Below are positions 14,259 through 21,566 of a stretch of DNA of 33,541 nt, in pieces. The first letter of the stretch is position 1; the number at the start of each line of letters is the position of its first letter. Location: the NCBI GenBank assembly GCA_902767785.1, contig CACXIR010000003.1:1-33541 (forward strand), read 5' to 3'. Made by a program: the position numbers and the translations under genes. The notes beneath the pieces were generated by a model. The model did no database searches. It saw only the letters and a program-made list of their open reading frames with translations, and had not been told where the DNA came from. Origin of the DNA: Fibrobacter succinogenes. GTDB taxonomy: Bacteria; Fibrobacterota; Fibrobacteria; Fibrobacterales; Fibrobacteraceae.

Positions 14259-15149
14259 ATGGAGCTGACCCATATCAAGTACTTTTTGGAAGTGGCCCGT
14301 ACCGAGCATGTGACCCAGAGCGCCAAGAACCTTTGCATTGTGCAGCCCGCGCTGACTCACGCCATCCATAAGCTAGAAGACGAACTGGGCGTCAAGCTTT
14401 TCAAGTCCAGCGGCCGTAACATCAAGCTTACCGAAGCGGGAGACTACTTCTACAAAAAGGTGAAGCCCCTTTACGAAGACATCGAGGCCCTGCCCGCCCG
14501 TCTCCGTGCCAAGTCCGACAAGCAGGCCATTACCGTGAGCCTCAAGGTCCTGGCGGCTTCTTCCTTTGTGACCAATGCGGTTATCCAGTACAAGAAAGAC
14601 GCTCCGGCGCTTCGTTTCTATCTAGTGCAGAAAGAGGAATCGTCTTTGTACGACATTTCCATCCAGACTTTCGCCAACTACCGCCCGCAGGAAAATCCCG
14701 ACGAAGAGGTTTTTGTCTGTTCCGAGAACATCTACCTTGCTGTACCCAATACGGCGGAATACAAGAAGCGCGACAGCATTTCGCTGCATGAACTGGGCGA
14801 CACCAACTTTATCGGCCTTTACGGTTCCAAGCAGCTCCACACCATCTGCGAGGATTACTGCAACCGCATTGGTTTCCAGGCCCACCTGATTTTCGAAAGC
14901 GACAACGCCCTTATGGTAAAAGACGCCATCGCGGGCGGCCTGGGCGTGGGATTCTGGCCCGAGTTCTCTTGGGGCAAGGTGGACAACCGCAGAATCAAGC
15001 TCTTGAAGATTACCGATATCGAATTCAAGCGCGATATCGTGGTGACGCTCCTCCGTGGCAAGCAGGACAATTCCCACATCGAGGGCTTCTACAAGTTTCT
15101 GGTGAACCAGCTGAAGCGTTCCGCCGGCCGCAAAAAGGAACAGCAGTAG
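14259..15149 (+). CDS. LysR-family transcriptional regulator
   Basis: A protein of 296 residues. Residues 1-60 form the LysR winged helix-turn-helix (MELTHIKYFLEVARTEHVTQ, SAKNLCIVQPALTHAIHKLE, ELGVKLF), followed by a linker helix and a periplasmic-binding-protein-like effector domain from ~90 (TVSLKVLAASSFVTNAVIQY ... VKDAIAGGLGVGFWPEFSW). It binds DNA as a dimer or tetramer and responds to a small ligand that cannot be deduced. The start is supported by CGGAG 7-11 nt upstream. Unlike most LysR genes it is not divergent from its neighbour; it reads straight into an acyltransferase gene 1 nt away, so the two are co-transcribed. The effector domain resembles the CysB/CynR type in general form only. 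Confidence 0.9.
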   Translation: MELTHIKYFLEVARTEHVTQSAKNLCIVQPALTHAIHKLEDELGVKLFKSSGRNIKLTEAGDYFYKKVKPLYEDIEALPARLRAKSDKQAITVSLKVLAASSFVTNAVIQYKKDAPALRFYLVQKEESSLYDISIQTFANYRPQENPDEEVFVCSENIYLAVPNTAEYKKRDSISLHELGDTNFIGLYGSKQLHTICEDYCNRIGFQAHLIFESDNALMVKDAIAGGLGVGFWPEFSWGKVDNRRIKLLKITDIEFKRDIVVTLLRGKQDNSHIEGFYKFLVNQLKRSAGRKKEQQ

Positions 15150-15150
15150 C

Positions 15151-16308
15151 GTGACCAAGCCCAACTACTTTCCCGCTATTGACGGGCTTAGGCTTTTGGC
15201 CAGCGTGAACATCGTGATGCTCCACCTGGGCAGTTCCAGCGCATTGAACTACATGCACGACTGGAAATGGCTCATGCCCATCATCAGCGCCCCTGCTTTT
15301 GCGGCGGGCATCTTCTACGTGTTTGCGGGGTTCCTGTTTGCAAGCAAGTTTAGCGATCCGGAACGCCGTATTCCCGTTATCCCCTTCATGTTTGCCCGCA
15401 TCGCGAAGCTCTATCGCCTGCATTTTTTCATGACGATATTGATGTTCGTGGTGCTAGTCTTCAAGTTCAGTGGCTACGCTCATTTGCCGGGTCTCTCTGA
15501 AATAGGCGATTGCGCCTCAGCGGGCCTTGCCAAGATGACGCACCCTTGGCGGAGCCTGCTCTTGCACCTTTCCCTCACCTGGTCCATTGTGCCTGACTTG
15601 GGAATGAAACTGAATGAACCTTCCTGGTCCTTGACCAGTTTCTTCATGTGCTATGCCATTACGCCCTGGTTCAGCCGCTGGCTTTTCCGCCAGCAGTACC
15701 GTACGCTATGGGTGCTGTTCGGCACGCTGTTCATTCCGGGAATCCTGTGGGCGGTTTTCTTTGGCGCTTCTGACAACCTGTGGTTCAGCGGTTACGAGGC
15801 CAAGTACCGATTCTTCCACATTTTTGCCCCGGTCCGTATTTTCGAATACCTGTTCGGAATGGTGCTTTTCCGGCTATACAGCGAGGGTGGCTTTAATTTC
15901 CTCAAGAAGAAGTTTGCAAGCGGCATTGCCCAGGCGGTGACTCTTGCCGCCATATACGGGAGCCTGTTCTTGCTTCGGCCCGAATGGAACCCCGGCGTGA
16001 ACTACTTCTTCCATCACAGCTTGCCCATTCTGCTCTACGGGCTGTTCCTGCTTTCGCTGCTCAACGGCACGGGCTTTGCGGCCAGGTTCTTCTGCATCCC
16101 GCTGGTCCGCAAGGTGGGCCGCGCAAGCTTTTACCCCTACCTGATTCACCTGCCGATTATCACTATTGCCTGGGGGTTGTGTAACCTGAACAAGCCCTTG
16201 AATACCCTGATTCTGATGGTCTTTATCTATACCATCAGCACGTTGTACATGGAATTCAAGACCTGGCGCCGCAAGCGAGCGAAAGCGAAAATGGCTGCGG
16301 TCTCTTGA
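15151..16308 (+). CDS. Membrane acyltransferase, family 3 (OafA/YrhL-like)
   Basis: A protein of 385 residues, GTG start one base after the LysR stop. The N-terminus has the family signature IDGLRLLASVNIVMLHL (the H of the R...H pair), then FYVFAGFLFA and EPSWSLTSFFMCYAITPWF. About ten hydrophobic helices follow, ending with a Lys/Arg-rich tail (WRRKRAKAK). Family 3 enzymes sit in the inner membrane and transfer acetyl or other acyl groups to sugars of O-antigen, capsule or exported glycans. There is no SGNH domain, so the acceptor is probably presented directly in the membrane. Coupling to the LysR gene suggests that regulator controls it. The acceptor is unknown. Confidence 0.85.
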   Translation: MTKPNYFPAIDGLRLLASVNIVMLHLGSSSALNYMHDWKWLMPIISAPAFAAGIFYVFAGFLFASKFSDPERRIPVIPFMFARIAKLYRLHFFMTILMFVVLVFKFSGYAHLPGLSEIGDCASAGLAKMTHPWRSLLLHLSLTWSIVPDLGMKLNEPSWSLTSFFMCYAITPWFSRWLFRQQYRTLWVLFGTLFIPGILWAVFFGASDNLWFSGYEAKYRFFHIFAPVRIFEYLFGMVLFRLYSEGGFNFLKKKFASGIAQAVTLAAIYGSLFLLRPEWNPGVNYFFHHSLPILLYGLFLLSLLNGTGFAARFFCIPLVRKVGRASFYPYLIHLPIITIAWGLCNLNKPLNTLILMVFIYTISTLYMEFKTWRRKRAKAKMAAVS

Positions 16309-16351
16309 CCCCTGGTCATTCCGTGCATTGGTTTTCCTGCCTTTAAAATTG

Positions 16352-16357
16352 TATATT
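16352..16357 (+). promoter_or_regulatory. Candidate -10/-7 element TATATT for batA
   Basis: TTGTATATT occurs 10 nt upstream of the batA start. A transcription start 6-8 nt downstream would leave almost no leader. The same TTGTATATT precedes batB. Confidence 0.4.
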
Positions 16358-16367
16358 ATTCGGCGAA

Positions 16368-17471
16368 ATGGATATCGGTTCGTTACATTTTCAGAATCCT
16401 GAATTTTTCTGGCTGCTCCTTTTTGTCCCAGTATTGATTGGACTGTACATTTACCGTCAGCAGCGACGCAAGAGTACCATCAAGTTCCCGGCCCTTGCCA
16501 TTGCGAAAAAGGCATCCCCCAGTCATCGGGTTCGCATGCGCCACATTGTGCCGGCTTTGCGTTTGGCCGCTCTCTGCTGCTTTATCGTGGCCCTTGCACG
16601 CCCCCAGAATGCTACCGAGGTGGAATACACCAACACCGATGGCGTAGACATTATGCTGGTGCTGGACGTTTCGGGTTCCATGGGGACCCTTGATATGCTG
16701 ACTCGTGCAGAACAAGTGAAGCTTGGGGTGATGAATGCGGAACGGATTCTCAAGTCTGGCGATTACTGGAAATACAGCCGTATGGGCTACGCCCAGCAGG
16801 TGATTGCGGAGTTTATCCAGAAAAGGCATAGTGACCGTATAGGCCTTTCTGCCTTTGGGGCCCGTGCGGTAACCCAGTGTCCTCTTACGCTGGATTATGG
16901 ATCCCTGCTGGAAATTTTAGCTATTACGGATGATTTGGCCCATGATTCTATTATGGGAAGTCGCACCGCCATTGGTGACGGCTTGATGAACGCTTTGGCC
17001 CGCCTCCAAAAATCCAAGGCCAAGTCTCGTGTGGTGGTGCTTCTGACCGACGGCAAGGACAATGCCAGCGTCATCTCGCCGGTTCGTGCCGCCGAAGTGG
17101 CACAGTCCTTGGGCGTGAAGGTCTATACGGTGGGCGTAGGCAAGCGCAAGGGCAAGATCCTTTCTTTCCAACAGAATCCTTGGACCGGCGAAATTTCTTG
17201 GGGCGAGCGGGATATCACTCCTGAAGAGGGCATTGATGAGAACACCCTCAAGGCGGTAGCCCAAAAGACCGGTGGCAAGTTCTACCGGGCTGAGAACAAG
17301 GAACAACTTGAAGAGATTTATTCCGAAATCGATCAGTTGGAAAAGACCGAGATCGAGACGGTAGCTTACGCACGCTATGCCGAAAAGTTCTACCCCTGGC
17401 TGTTGCTGGGGGCCTGCCTGATCCTTTTGGAATTGATTCTTGCCAATACCCGCTTTGTGCGGATTCCGTAG
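16368..17471 (+). CDS. batA: BatA-like von Willebrand factor A membrane protein
   Basis: A protein of 367 residues. N-terminal anchor PEFFWLLLFVPVLIGLYIY (~11-29), second helix VPALRLAALCCFIVALARPQ (~61-80), periplasmic or cytosolic-face VWA domain ~90-310, and a C-terminal helix YPWLLLGACLILLELILA. The metal-binding (MIDAS) residues are complete: DVSGS (Asp100, Ser102, Ser104), Thr200 in GSRTAIG and Asp228 in LLTDGKD. Compared with typical BatA, about 20-25 extra residues lie between DVSGSM and the AEFIQKRHSDRIGL helix. Bat proteins are linked to aerotolerance and envelope stress in Bacteroides and Leptospira, usually in operons with a MoxR ATPase, which is absent here. An inverted gene separates it from batB. 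Confidence 0.8.
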   Translation: MDIGSLHFQNPEFFWLLLFVPVLIGLYIYRQQRRKSTIKFPALAIAKKASPSHRVRMRHIVPALRLAALCCFIVALARPQNATEVEYTNTDGVDIMLVLDVSGSMGTLDMLTRAEQVKLGVMNAERILKSGDYWKYSRMGYAQQVIAEFIQKRHSDRIGLSAFGARAVTQCPLTLDYGSLLEILAITDDLAHDSIMGSRTAIGDGLMNALARLQKSKAKSRVVVLLTDGKDNASVISPVRAAEVAQSLGVKVYTVGVGKRKGKILSFQQNPWTGEISWGERDITPEEGIDENTLKAVAQKTGGKFYRAENKEQLEEIYSEIDQLEKTEIETVAYARYAEKFYPWLLLGACLILLELILANTRFVRIP

Positions 17472-17476
17472 CGTAG

Positions 17477-17494
17477 CCGCTATTATGCTAGCGG
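17477..17494. terminator. Terminator-like hairpin between converging batA and the GGDEF-like gene
   Basis: CCGCTA-TTATGC-TAGCGG, a perfect 6-bp stem with 6-nt loop just after the batA stop and covering the stop of the opposing gene. There is no T-run on either side, so termination is uncertain. Confidence 0.35.
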
Positions 17495-18601
17495 GGTAGG
17501 CGGCTTGATGCAGTTGCCGCGGGAATAGTCCAGCATGGCGTCGATGGTCTTGGTTTCGGGGGTGCCGAATTCGGCACAGTAGATGCTGAAGGTAATGGGC
17601 CAGGGGCCCTGTGCAAGTTCGCTGTTGTCCTTGCTTTCTTTTGTCAGCTTGTTCGTGAACGCTTCTATTTCGGAGTAGTCGTTGCACTCGCAAACCACGG
17701 CAAAGGAATTCTTGCCATAACGGGCTAGGAATATGCCTCTAGTAGAGCACTGTTGACGCAAAAAAATGGCCATTTTCCGCAGGGCGATAAGGCCAGATTC
17801 CTTGCCCAGCTTTTTCACCATTATCTTGAAGTGGTCCACCTCTATGTCTATAAAGAAAAGCCTTTTGGCAGGGTTCTGGCTTTGGGTGATTCTTTCAAGG
17901 TAGTGTGAAAGTTTATTGGTGTTATTAAGCCCGGTAACGGTATCCACGGAAATACGTTGGGACATTCCCTGGAAGTGGAGGAATAGGATGATGATTACAA
18001 AGGCGGGGGAGGTAATGGGCATTTCCATGTATTTTGCTTGGGCTGCAAGGGAGAATAGCGGAAGCAGCATGGCAAAGGAAAGAATATAGAGGTAACGCCG
18101 GTGAATCTTGTTTTTGGTCTTGCGTGCATGGGTGGTGCTCAGTATGCCTGCCGCGGCGATGTACAGGATAGAGAGAATGTTCAGGAGTATCCACACTAGG
18201 GGGTAGATTTCGTTTGATCCGTCGGACAGGTGGATAAGGGTTTCGACAATGGCAAAGACGCTGACCAAGACGCTGGGGACGATAATTAGGGCCAGCCATT
18301 TCTTTTGGTTGGAACTGTTGTCTGATACGCCGTGGAACATGGTTAGGAACCAGGAGCACCCCATGGATATGCAAGAAATAATTTTAAGGCAGTTTATGAT
18401 TCGGATGGCGGGTACGTGCGCCGGGGGGACTAGTCGCCCGATTGTGTTCAGCACACAAAACAGTATGGAAAATTCCACCAGCCGTTGGAACGAATGGTAT
18501 GACCGGTGCATAAGCGCCATTTGCCTATTATTGTAGTGCACCATAAGCAGCACGAGGACGCTTATGATGTCAATCTCGACTATGTAGGCGACGGTTCCCA
18601 T
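17483..18601 (-). CDS. Membrane protein with degenerate GGDEF domain
   Basis: A protein of 372 residues. Residues 1-~215 contain about six to seven hydrophobic helices (VEIDIISVLVLLMVHY, FSILFCVLNTIGRLV, LALIIVPSVLVSVFAIVETL, LVWILLNILSILYIAAAGIL). From ~225 it resembles a diguanylate cyclase: VDTVTGLNNTNKLSHYLERI is the DxLTGLxNR segment and FFIDIEVDHFKIMVKKLG the DIDxFKxxND segment. The signature loop is RYGKNSF instead of RGGDEF, and the GH...GD Mg/nucleotide residues are changed, so catalysis is unlikely. It may be a receptor or protein-interaction module. It is inverted between the two bat genes. A minus-strand TATATT lies 27 nt upstream, with AAGGAA as a likely ribosome binding site. 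Confidence 0.78.
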   Translation of the reverse strand: MGTVAYIVEIDIISVLVLLMVHYNNRQMALMHRSYHSFQRLVEFSILFCVLNTIGRLVPPAHVPAIRIINCLKIISCISMGCSWFLTMFHGVSDNSSNQKKWLALIIVPSVLVSVFAIVETLIHLSDGSNEIYPLVWILLNILSILYIAAAGILSTTHARKTKNKIHRRYLYILSFAMLLPLFSLAAQAKYMEMPITSPAFVIIILFLHFQGMSQRISVDTVTGLNNTNKLSHYLERITQSQNPAKRLFFIDIEVDHFKIMVKKLGKESGLIALRKMAIFLRQQCSTRGIFLARYGKNSFAVVCECNDYSEIEAFTNKLTKESKDNSELAQGPWPITFSIYCAEFGTPETKTIDAMLDYSRGNCIKPPTPLA

Positions 18602-18627
18602 ACCCTCTGTTTCCTTACTGCAAGAAA

Positions 18628-18633
18628 AATATA
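18628..18633 (-). promoter_or_regulatory. Candidate -10/-7 element TATATT for the GGDEF-like gene
   Basis: Minus-strand GTATATTTTTC, 27 nt upstream of the start codon in the divergent intergenic region shared with batB. Confidence 0.4.
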
Positions 18634-18734
18634 CTTTTTTTTTAAGAAAGCCTGCGGTTTTTTGTAAAAATTACATTTTTGCGGATTTTTGAAGAAAAAG
18701 AGCAAAAAAGTAGGGCGAAAATACCCTATTTTTG

Positions 18735-18740
18735 TATATT
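18735..18740 (+). promoter_or_regulatory. Candidate -10/-7 element TATATT for batB
   Basis: TTGTATATT, 45 nt upstream of the batB start and directly upstream of a leader hairpin. A TAGGG...CCCTA-TTTTT hairpin (18712-18733) lies just before it. Confidence 0.45.
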
Positions 18741-18751
18741 CATGTTGCTTT

Positions 18752-18769
18752 CGGGGGTCGGTTCCCCCG
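18752..18769 (+). promoter_or_regulatory. Leader hairpin before batB
   Basis: CGGGGG-TCGGTT-CCCCCG, a perfect 6-bp GC stem in the predicted leader, 4 nt upstream of the GGAGGAG ribosome binding site (18774-18780). It may affect translation or mRNA stability. Confidence 0.45.
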
Positions 18770-18784
18770 TTACCGGAGGAGTTC

Positions 18785-19813
18785 ATGCGTTTTGCGGAAC
18801 CGAACTTTTTGTGGGGACTTTTCACCCTGCCGCTGTTCGCCCTGCTGTTCTATTATGCTTTTTACCGTCGTAAAAAGTTGTCCCGCCGCTTTGTCTCCCT
18901 TTCCATGTTGCCCAAGCTTGCCACTAGCGTTTCTCCCTGGAAAAGGTTCCTAAAAGTTCTGTTGCTGCTCTTGGCCATCGCATTTTTGTTTGTGGCCTTG
19001 GCAAGGCCCCAGTGGGGCCACAAGTTGGAACATGTGGAGCGCCGTGGCTTGGACCTAGTGCTTTTGCAGGACATTTCCCTTTCCATGTTGGCCGAAGACA
19101 TCAAGCCCAATCGACTTATCCGCAGCCGTCATGAAATTTCCGCCTTCCTGGAATCCTTGACGGGGGACCGTGTAGGGTTGGTGGCGTTTAGCGGCGAGGC
19201 ACAGGTGATGGTGCCGCTCACTTTGGATTACGGCACGGTGCAAATGATGCTCCGCGAACTGGAGCCGGGTTGGCTTATGCCGGGTACCAATTTGGAGCAG
19301 GCTATTCGCAAGGGAATGAGTTTGTTCAAAAATTCTGGCGGTGCTGGAAAATATTCCGTGATGGTCTTGATGAGCGACGGCGAGGAGTTGGAAGATGCCG
19401 CCGTCAATGCGGCCAAGGAAGCTGCCGAGATGGGAATCAAGATTTACACCGTGGGCATTGGCTCCCGTGAAGGCGTCCCCATTCCCGTAAAAACCAAGAA
19501 TGGGGAGGTGGCCTACAAAAAGGATATGCAGGGAAACATCGTGACCACCCGCCTGGAAGACGGCACCCTGCAAGAAATCGCAAGCGTTACGGGTGGACTT
19601 TATTTTTACGCCAGTCCCGGAGAGTTCCAGTTGCAAAAAGTGCTGGCAGAAATTGCCACCCTCGAAAAGAAGGAACAGCAGAGCGACCGTTTTGAAAACT
19701 ACCAGGACCGTTACCAGGTGTTCCTGGGGCTTGCGGCACTTTTGTTCTTGCTAGAGGCGTTGGTGTCCGAACGAGGCCGCCACCGCAAGCACGAGGCCGG
19801 CCGCTTTAGTTAA
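18785..19813 (+). CDS. batB: BatB-like von Willebrand factor A membrane protein
   Basis: The start at 18785 (342 residues) is chosen because GGAGGAG lies 4-10 nt upstream and the N-terminus then matches the Bat pattern MRFAEPNFLWGLFTLPLFAL; the longer frame from 18689 would begin before the promoter. Second helix FLKVLLLLLAIAFLFVALARP (~55-75), VWA domain ~85-290 with a complete MIDAS: DISLS (Asp96, Ser98, Ser100), Thr168 in PGTNL and Asp198 in LMSDGEE. The C-terminal helix is FLGLAALLFLLEALV. It has the standard BatB spacing between MIDAS elements, unlike the neighbouring batA. VWA domains bind proteins through the metal site; partners are probably other Bat proteins. Confidence 0.8.
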   Translation: MRFAEPNFLWGLFTLPLFALLFYYAFYRRKKLSRRFVSLSMLPKLATSVSPWKRFLKVLLLLLAIAFLFVALARPQWGHKLEHVERRGLDLVLLQDISLSMLAEDIKPNRLIRSRHEISAFLESLTGDRVGLVAFSGEAQVMVPLTLDYGTVQMMLRELEPGWLMPGTNLEQAIRKGMSLFKNSGGAGKYSVMVLMSDGEELEDAAVNAAKEAAEMGIKIYTVGIGSREGVPIPVKTKNGEVAYKKDMQGNIVTTRLEDGTLQEIASVTGGLYFYASPGEFQLQKVLAEIATLEKKEQQSDRFENYQDRYQVFLGLAALLFLLEALVSERGRHRKHEAGRFS

Positions 19814-19845
19814 TTGTTTCGCCCCAAAAACAAGGTACAAAAAAA

Positions 19846-19914
19846 GCCCTTCGGGTGGGTATGTCTCTCTTGGAGACGGGCGGCACTCCATGGGAGGCCG
19901 AAATAGAATCCACC
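19846..19914 (+). ncRNA. Candidate structured RNA or leader, three-way-junction fold
   Basis: Pairings readable in the sequence: GGTGG (19854-19858) with CCACC (19910-19914) as closing stem; GTCTC (19863-19867) with GAGAC (19873-19877); and GGC-A-CTCC-ATG-GGAG-GCC (19882-19899). GCCC (19846-19849) could alternatively pair with GGGC (19878-19881). It lies in the 205-nt gap between batB and the M16-like gene. On the minus strand it ends in AAGGGC-TTTTTTT, so a minus-strand terminator is an alternative. It matches no riboswitch class I can recall. Confidence 0.3.
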
Positions 19915-20005
19915 GGAAAGGCTATGTGTACAATATACAATCAAAAAAGGGAACAAACCAAATATTTTTTAAAAATGCTAGTCCAACTTGGAACATGGGA
20001 AAAAC

Positions 20006-20011
20006 TATATT
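20006..20011 (+). promoter_or_regulatory. Candidate -10/-7 element TATATT for the M16-like gene
   Basis: TATATT begins 13 nt upstream of the chosen start; if used, the transcript would be nearly leaderless. If translation instead starts at 19995 this element would be inside the gene. Confidence 0.3.
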
Positions 20012-20018
20012 GTTCCTG

Positions 20019-21566
20019 ATGCATAAGAATACCAAGTTATTGACCGCCATGTTGGGCGGAATCGCCTTTGCCGCCTGCTCTCAAGGGCCGGCGCCTGCGG
20101 TGGACAAGTCCGCTGCCGCTCCCAAGGATTCCACGGTTGCTGCTTTGCCGGCCCCGGAAAGTGACTCTGCCGCCACCGCCTCAAGCGTTCCCAGCAGTTA
20201 CAAGGACATCCAGTTTCCCGAATACCAATATGTGGCCCCATACCCCAAGGATTACCGCGTAGAAATTGCAGATGGCATTACGGGCTACATCGTTAGCGAC
20301 CGCAGTCTGCCCTTGGTGAATTTTTCTGTCTATTTTGAGAACCCCAGGGTCCCCGCCGCCCTCAAGGACGAGGCTGCCTTCGAAATGCTGGGGTCCATGT
20401 TCCGCCGTGGTGGCGGTGGCGGCATGACCCCTACCGCATTGGATGATTCCTTGGAATTTATCAGCGCAGGGTTTAGTTCTTCTGCGGGAATTTGGACGGC
20501 CTCCTTCGGTATCGACTGCCTTTCTAAAGATTTTATCCCTATGATGGAATTGGCAAGGAAGGTACTCTTGGCTCCCGCCTTTGACAAAGACCAGTTGGAA
20601 ATCGTCAAGGCGAATTACGCTACCGCTTATGAGCAGCGCTACGATACTCCGGCCAAGGTGCTTTCTGCTTTGAAAGCAAAGGTGAACTACGCGCCCAACC
20701 CCCGCATTTGGGATGCCACAGGCGAGGAATACAAGAAGGTTTCCGATGTGGACTTAAAGCGCCTGGCGCAGGGGGCGTACAATTCCAGCCGGATTATATT
20801 CGCCCTCTCTGGCGATGTGGACAGGGATTCTTCGGTGCAGATGCTCAAGGAATTTTTTGCGGAATGGAAGAAGGATACGGCTTCCGTTTCCCTCAAGGCA
20901 TCCGCAGGTTCATACGCCGCTCCCGCCCCCCTTTCTTACGTTCGCAAACCTGGGGTCTACGTGGTGGACAAGGATATCTCCCAGGCGAACATTTCTATCA
21001 ACCAGCCCTTTGTCAAGCGCCCTCATGCAGATTACTACCCTACGGCAGTCGCCAGCTTTATTTTGGGGGGCGGGAGCTTTACTAGCCGCCTCATGAACCG
21101 CGTTCGCAGTGACGAGGGCCTGGCCTACAGCGTCTATAGCACGGTGGGCAACGACTACCGCGATACCGCCATGACCACCATTGCCTTGCAGACCAAGGTG
21201 GAGTCCGTGGATTTCGCCTTGAAGCTTGTGTTTGAAGAAGTGGAAAAACTTGCGAAGGAAGGCCCCACGGGAGAGGAACTGGAGCAAGCGAAAAAAGCCC
21301 TGGTGGAAAGCCTCCCCAGCCTGTTCGATTCTCCTTCTGCCACCGCCGCCATTTTTGCAAAAGATGAACTGCTTGGCAAATCCCAGGACCATTACCTGGA
21401 TTACGTGAAAGAGATAAACGCTGTGACCGTCGAGCAGGTCAAGGCCATGATTGCAAAGTATTTCAGCCGGGACAAGATGACCATTTCCATTGTGGGTCCC
21501 GTAGCAAAGTTTGAATCCCTGAAACCCTTTACGGTTGTTCCACAGGATAGTTTGGAATTCCGGTAG
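20019..21566 (+). CDS. M16-family (insulinase-like) lipoprotein lacking the zinc motif
   Basis: Starting at 20019 gives 515 residues with signal peptide and lipobox FAAC (Cys20); starts at 19995 or 19890 are possible but lengthen the peptide without support. After an Ala/Ser/Pro linker, residues ~75-290 and ~300-505 are the two halves of an M16B fold. The zinc motif HxxEH expected in the first half is absent: the equivalent segment reads LKDEAAFEMLGSMFRRGGGG. The second half keeps the conserved FTSRLMNRVRSDEGLAYSVY with its Arg and Tyr. In M16B pairs one subunit is catalytic and the other is not, so this is probably the non-catalytic subunit, envelope anchored. No catalytic partner is encoded in the window. 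It abuts the next gene directly. Confidence 0.8.
   Translation: MHKNTKLLTAMLGGIAFAACSQGPAPAVDKSAAAPKDSTVAALPAPESDSAATASSVPSSYKDIQFPEYQYVAPYPKDYRVEIADGITGYIVSDRSLPLVNFSVYFENPRVPAALKDEAAFEMLGSMFRRGGGGGMTPTALDDSLEFISAGFSSSAGIWTASFGIDCLSKDFIPMMELARKVLLAPAFDKDQLEIVKANYATAYEQRYDTPAKVLSALKAKVNYAPNPRIWDATGEEYKKVSDVDLKRLAQGAYNSSRIIFALSGDVDRDSSVQMLKEFFAEWKKDTASVSLKASAGSYAAPAPLSYVRKPGVYVVDKDISQANISINQPFVKRPHADYYPTAVASFILGGGSFTSRLMNRVRSDEGLAYSVYSTVGNDYRDTAMTTIALQTKVESVDFALKLVFEEVEKLAKEGPTGEELEQAKKALVESLPSLFDSPSATAAIFAKDELLGKSQDHYLDYVKEINAVTVEQVKAMIAKYFSRDKMTISIVGPVAKFESLKPFTVVPQDSLEFR

Noticed and set aside
17483-18601. Active diguanylate cyclase
   Set aside because: The signature loop is YGKNSF, and the metal and nucleotide residues are changed.
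18689-18784. Longer N-terminus for BatB
   Set aside because: It would begin upstream of the promoter-like TATATT; GGAGGAG and the normal Bat N-terminus support 18785.
19890-20018. Upstream start of the M16-like lipoprotein at 19890
   Set aside because: The ATG lies in the loop of a predicted hairpin, and the extra residues would precede a normal lipoprotein signal peptide.
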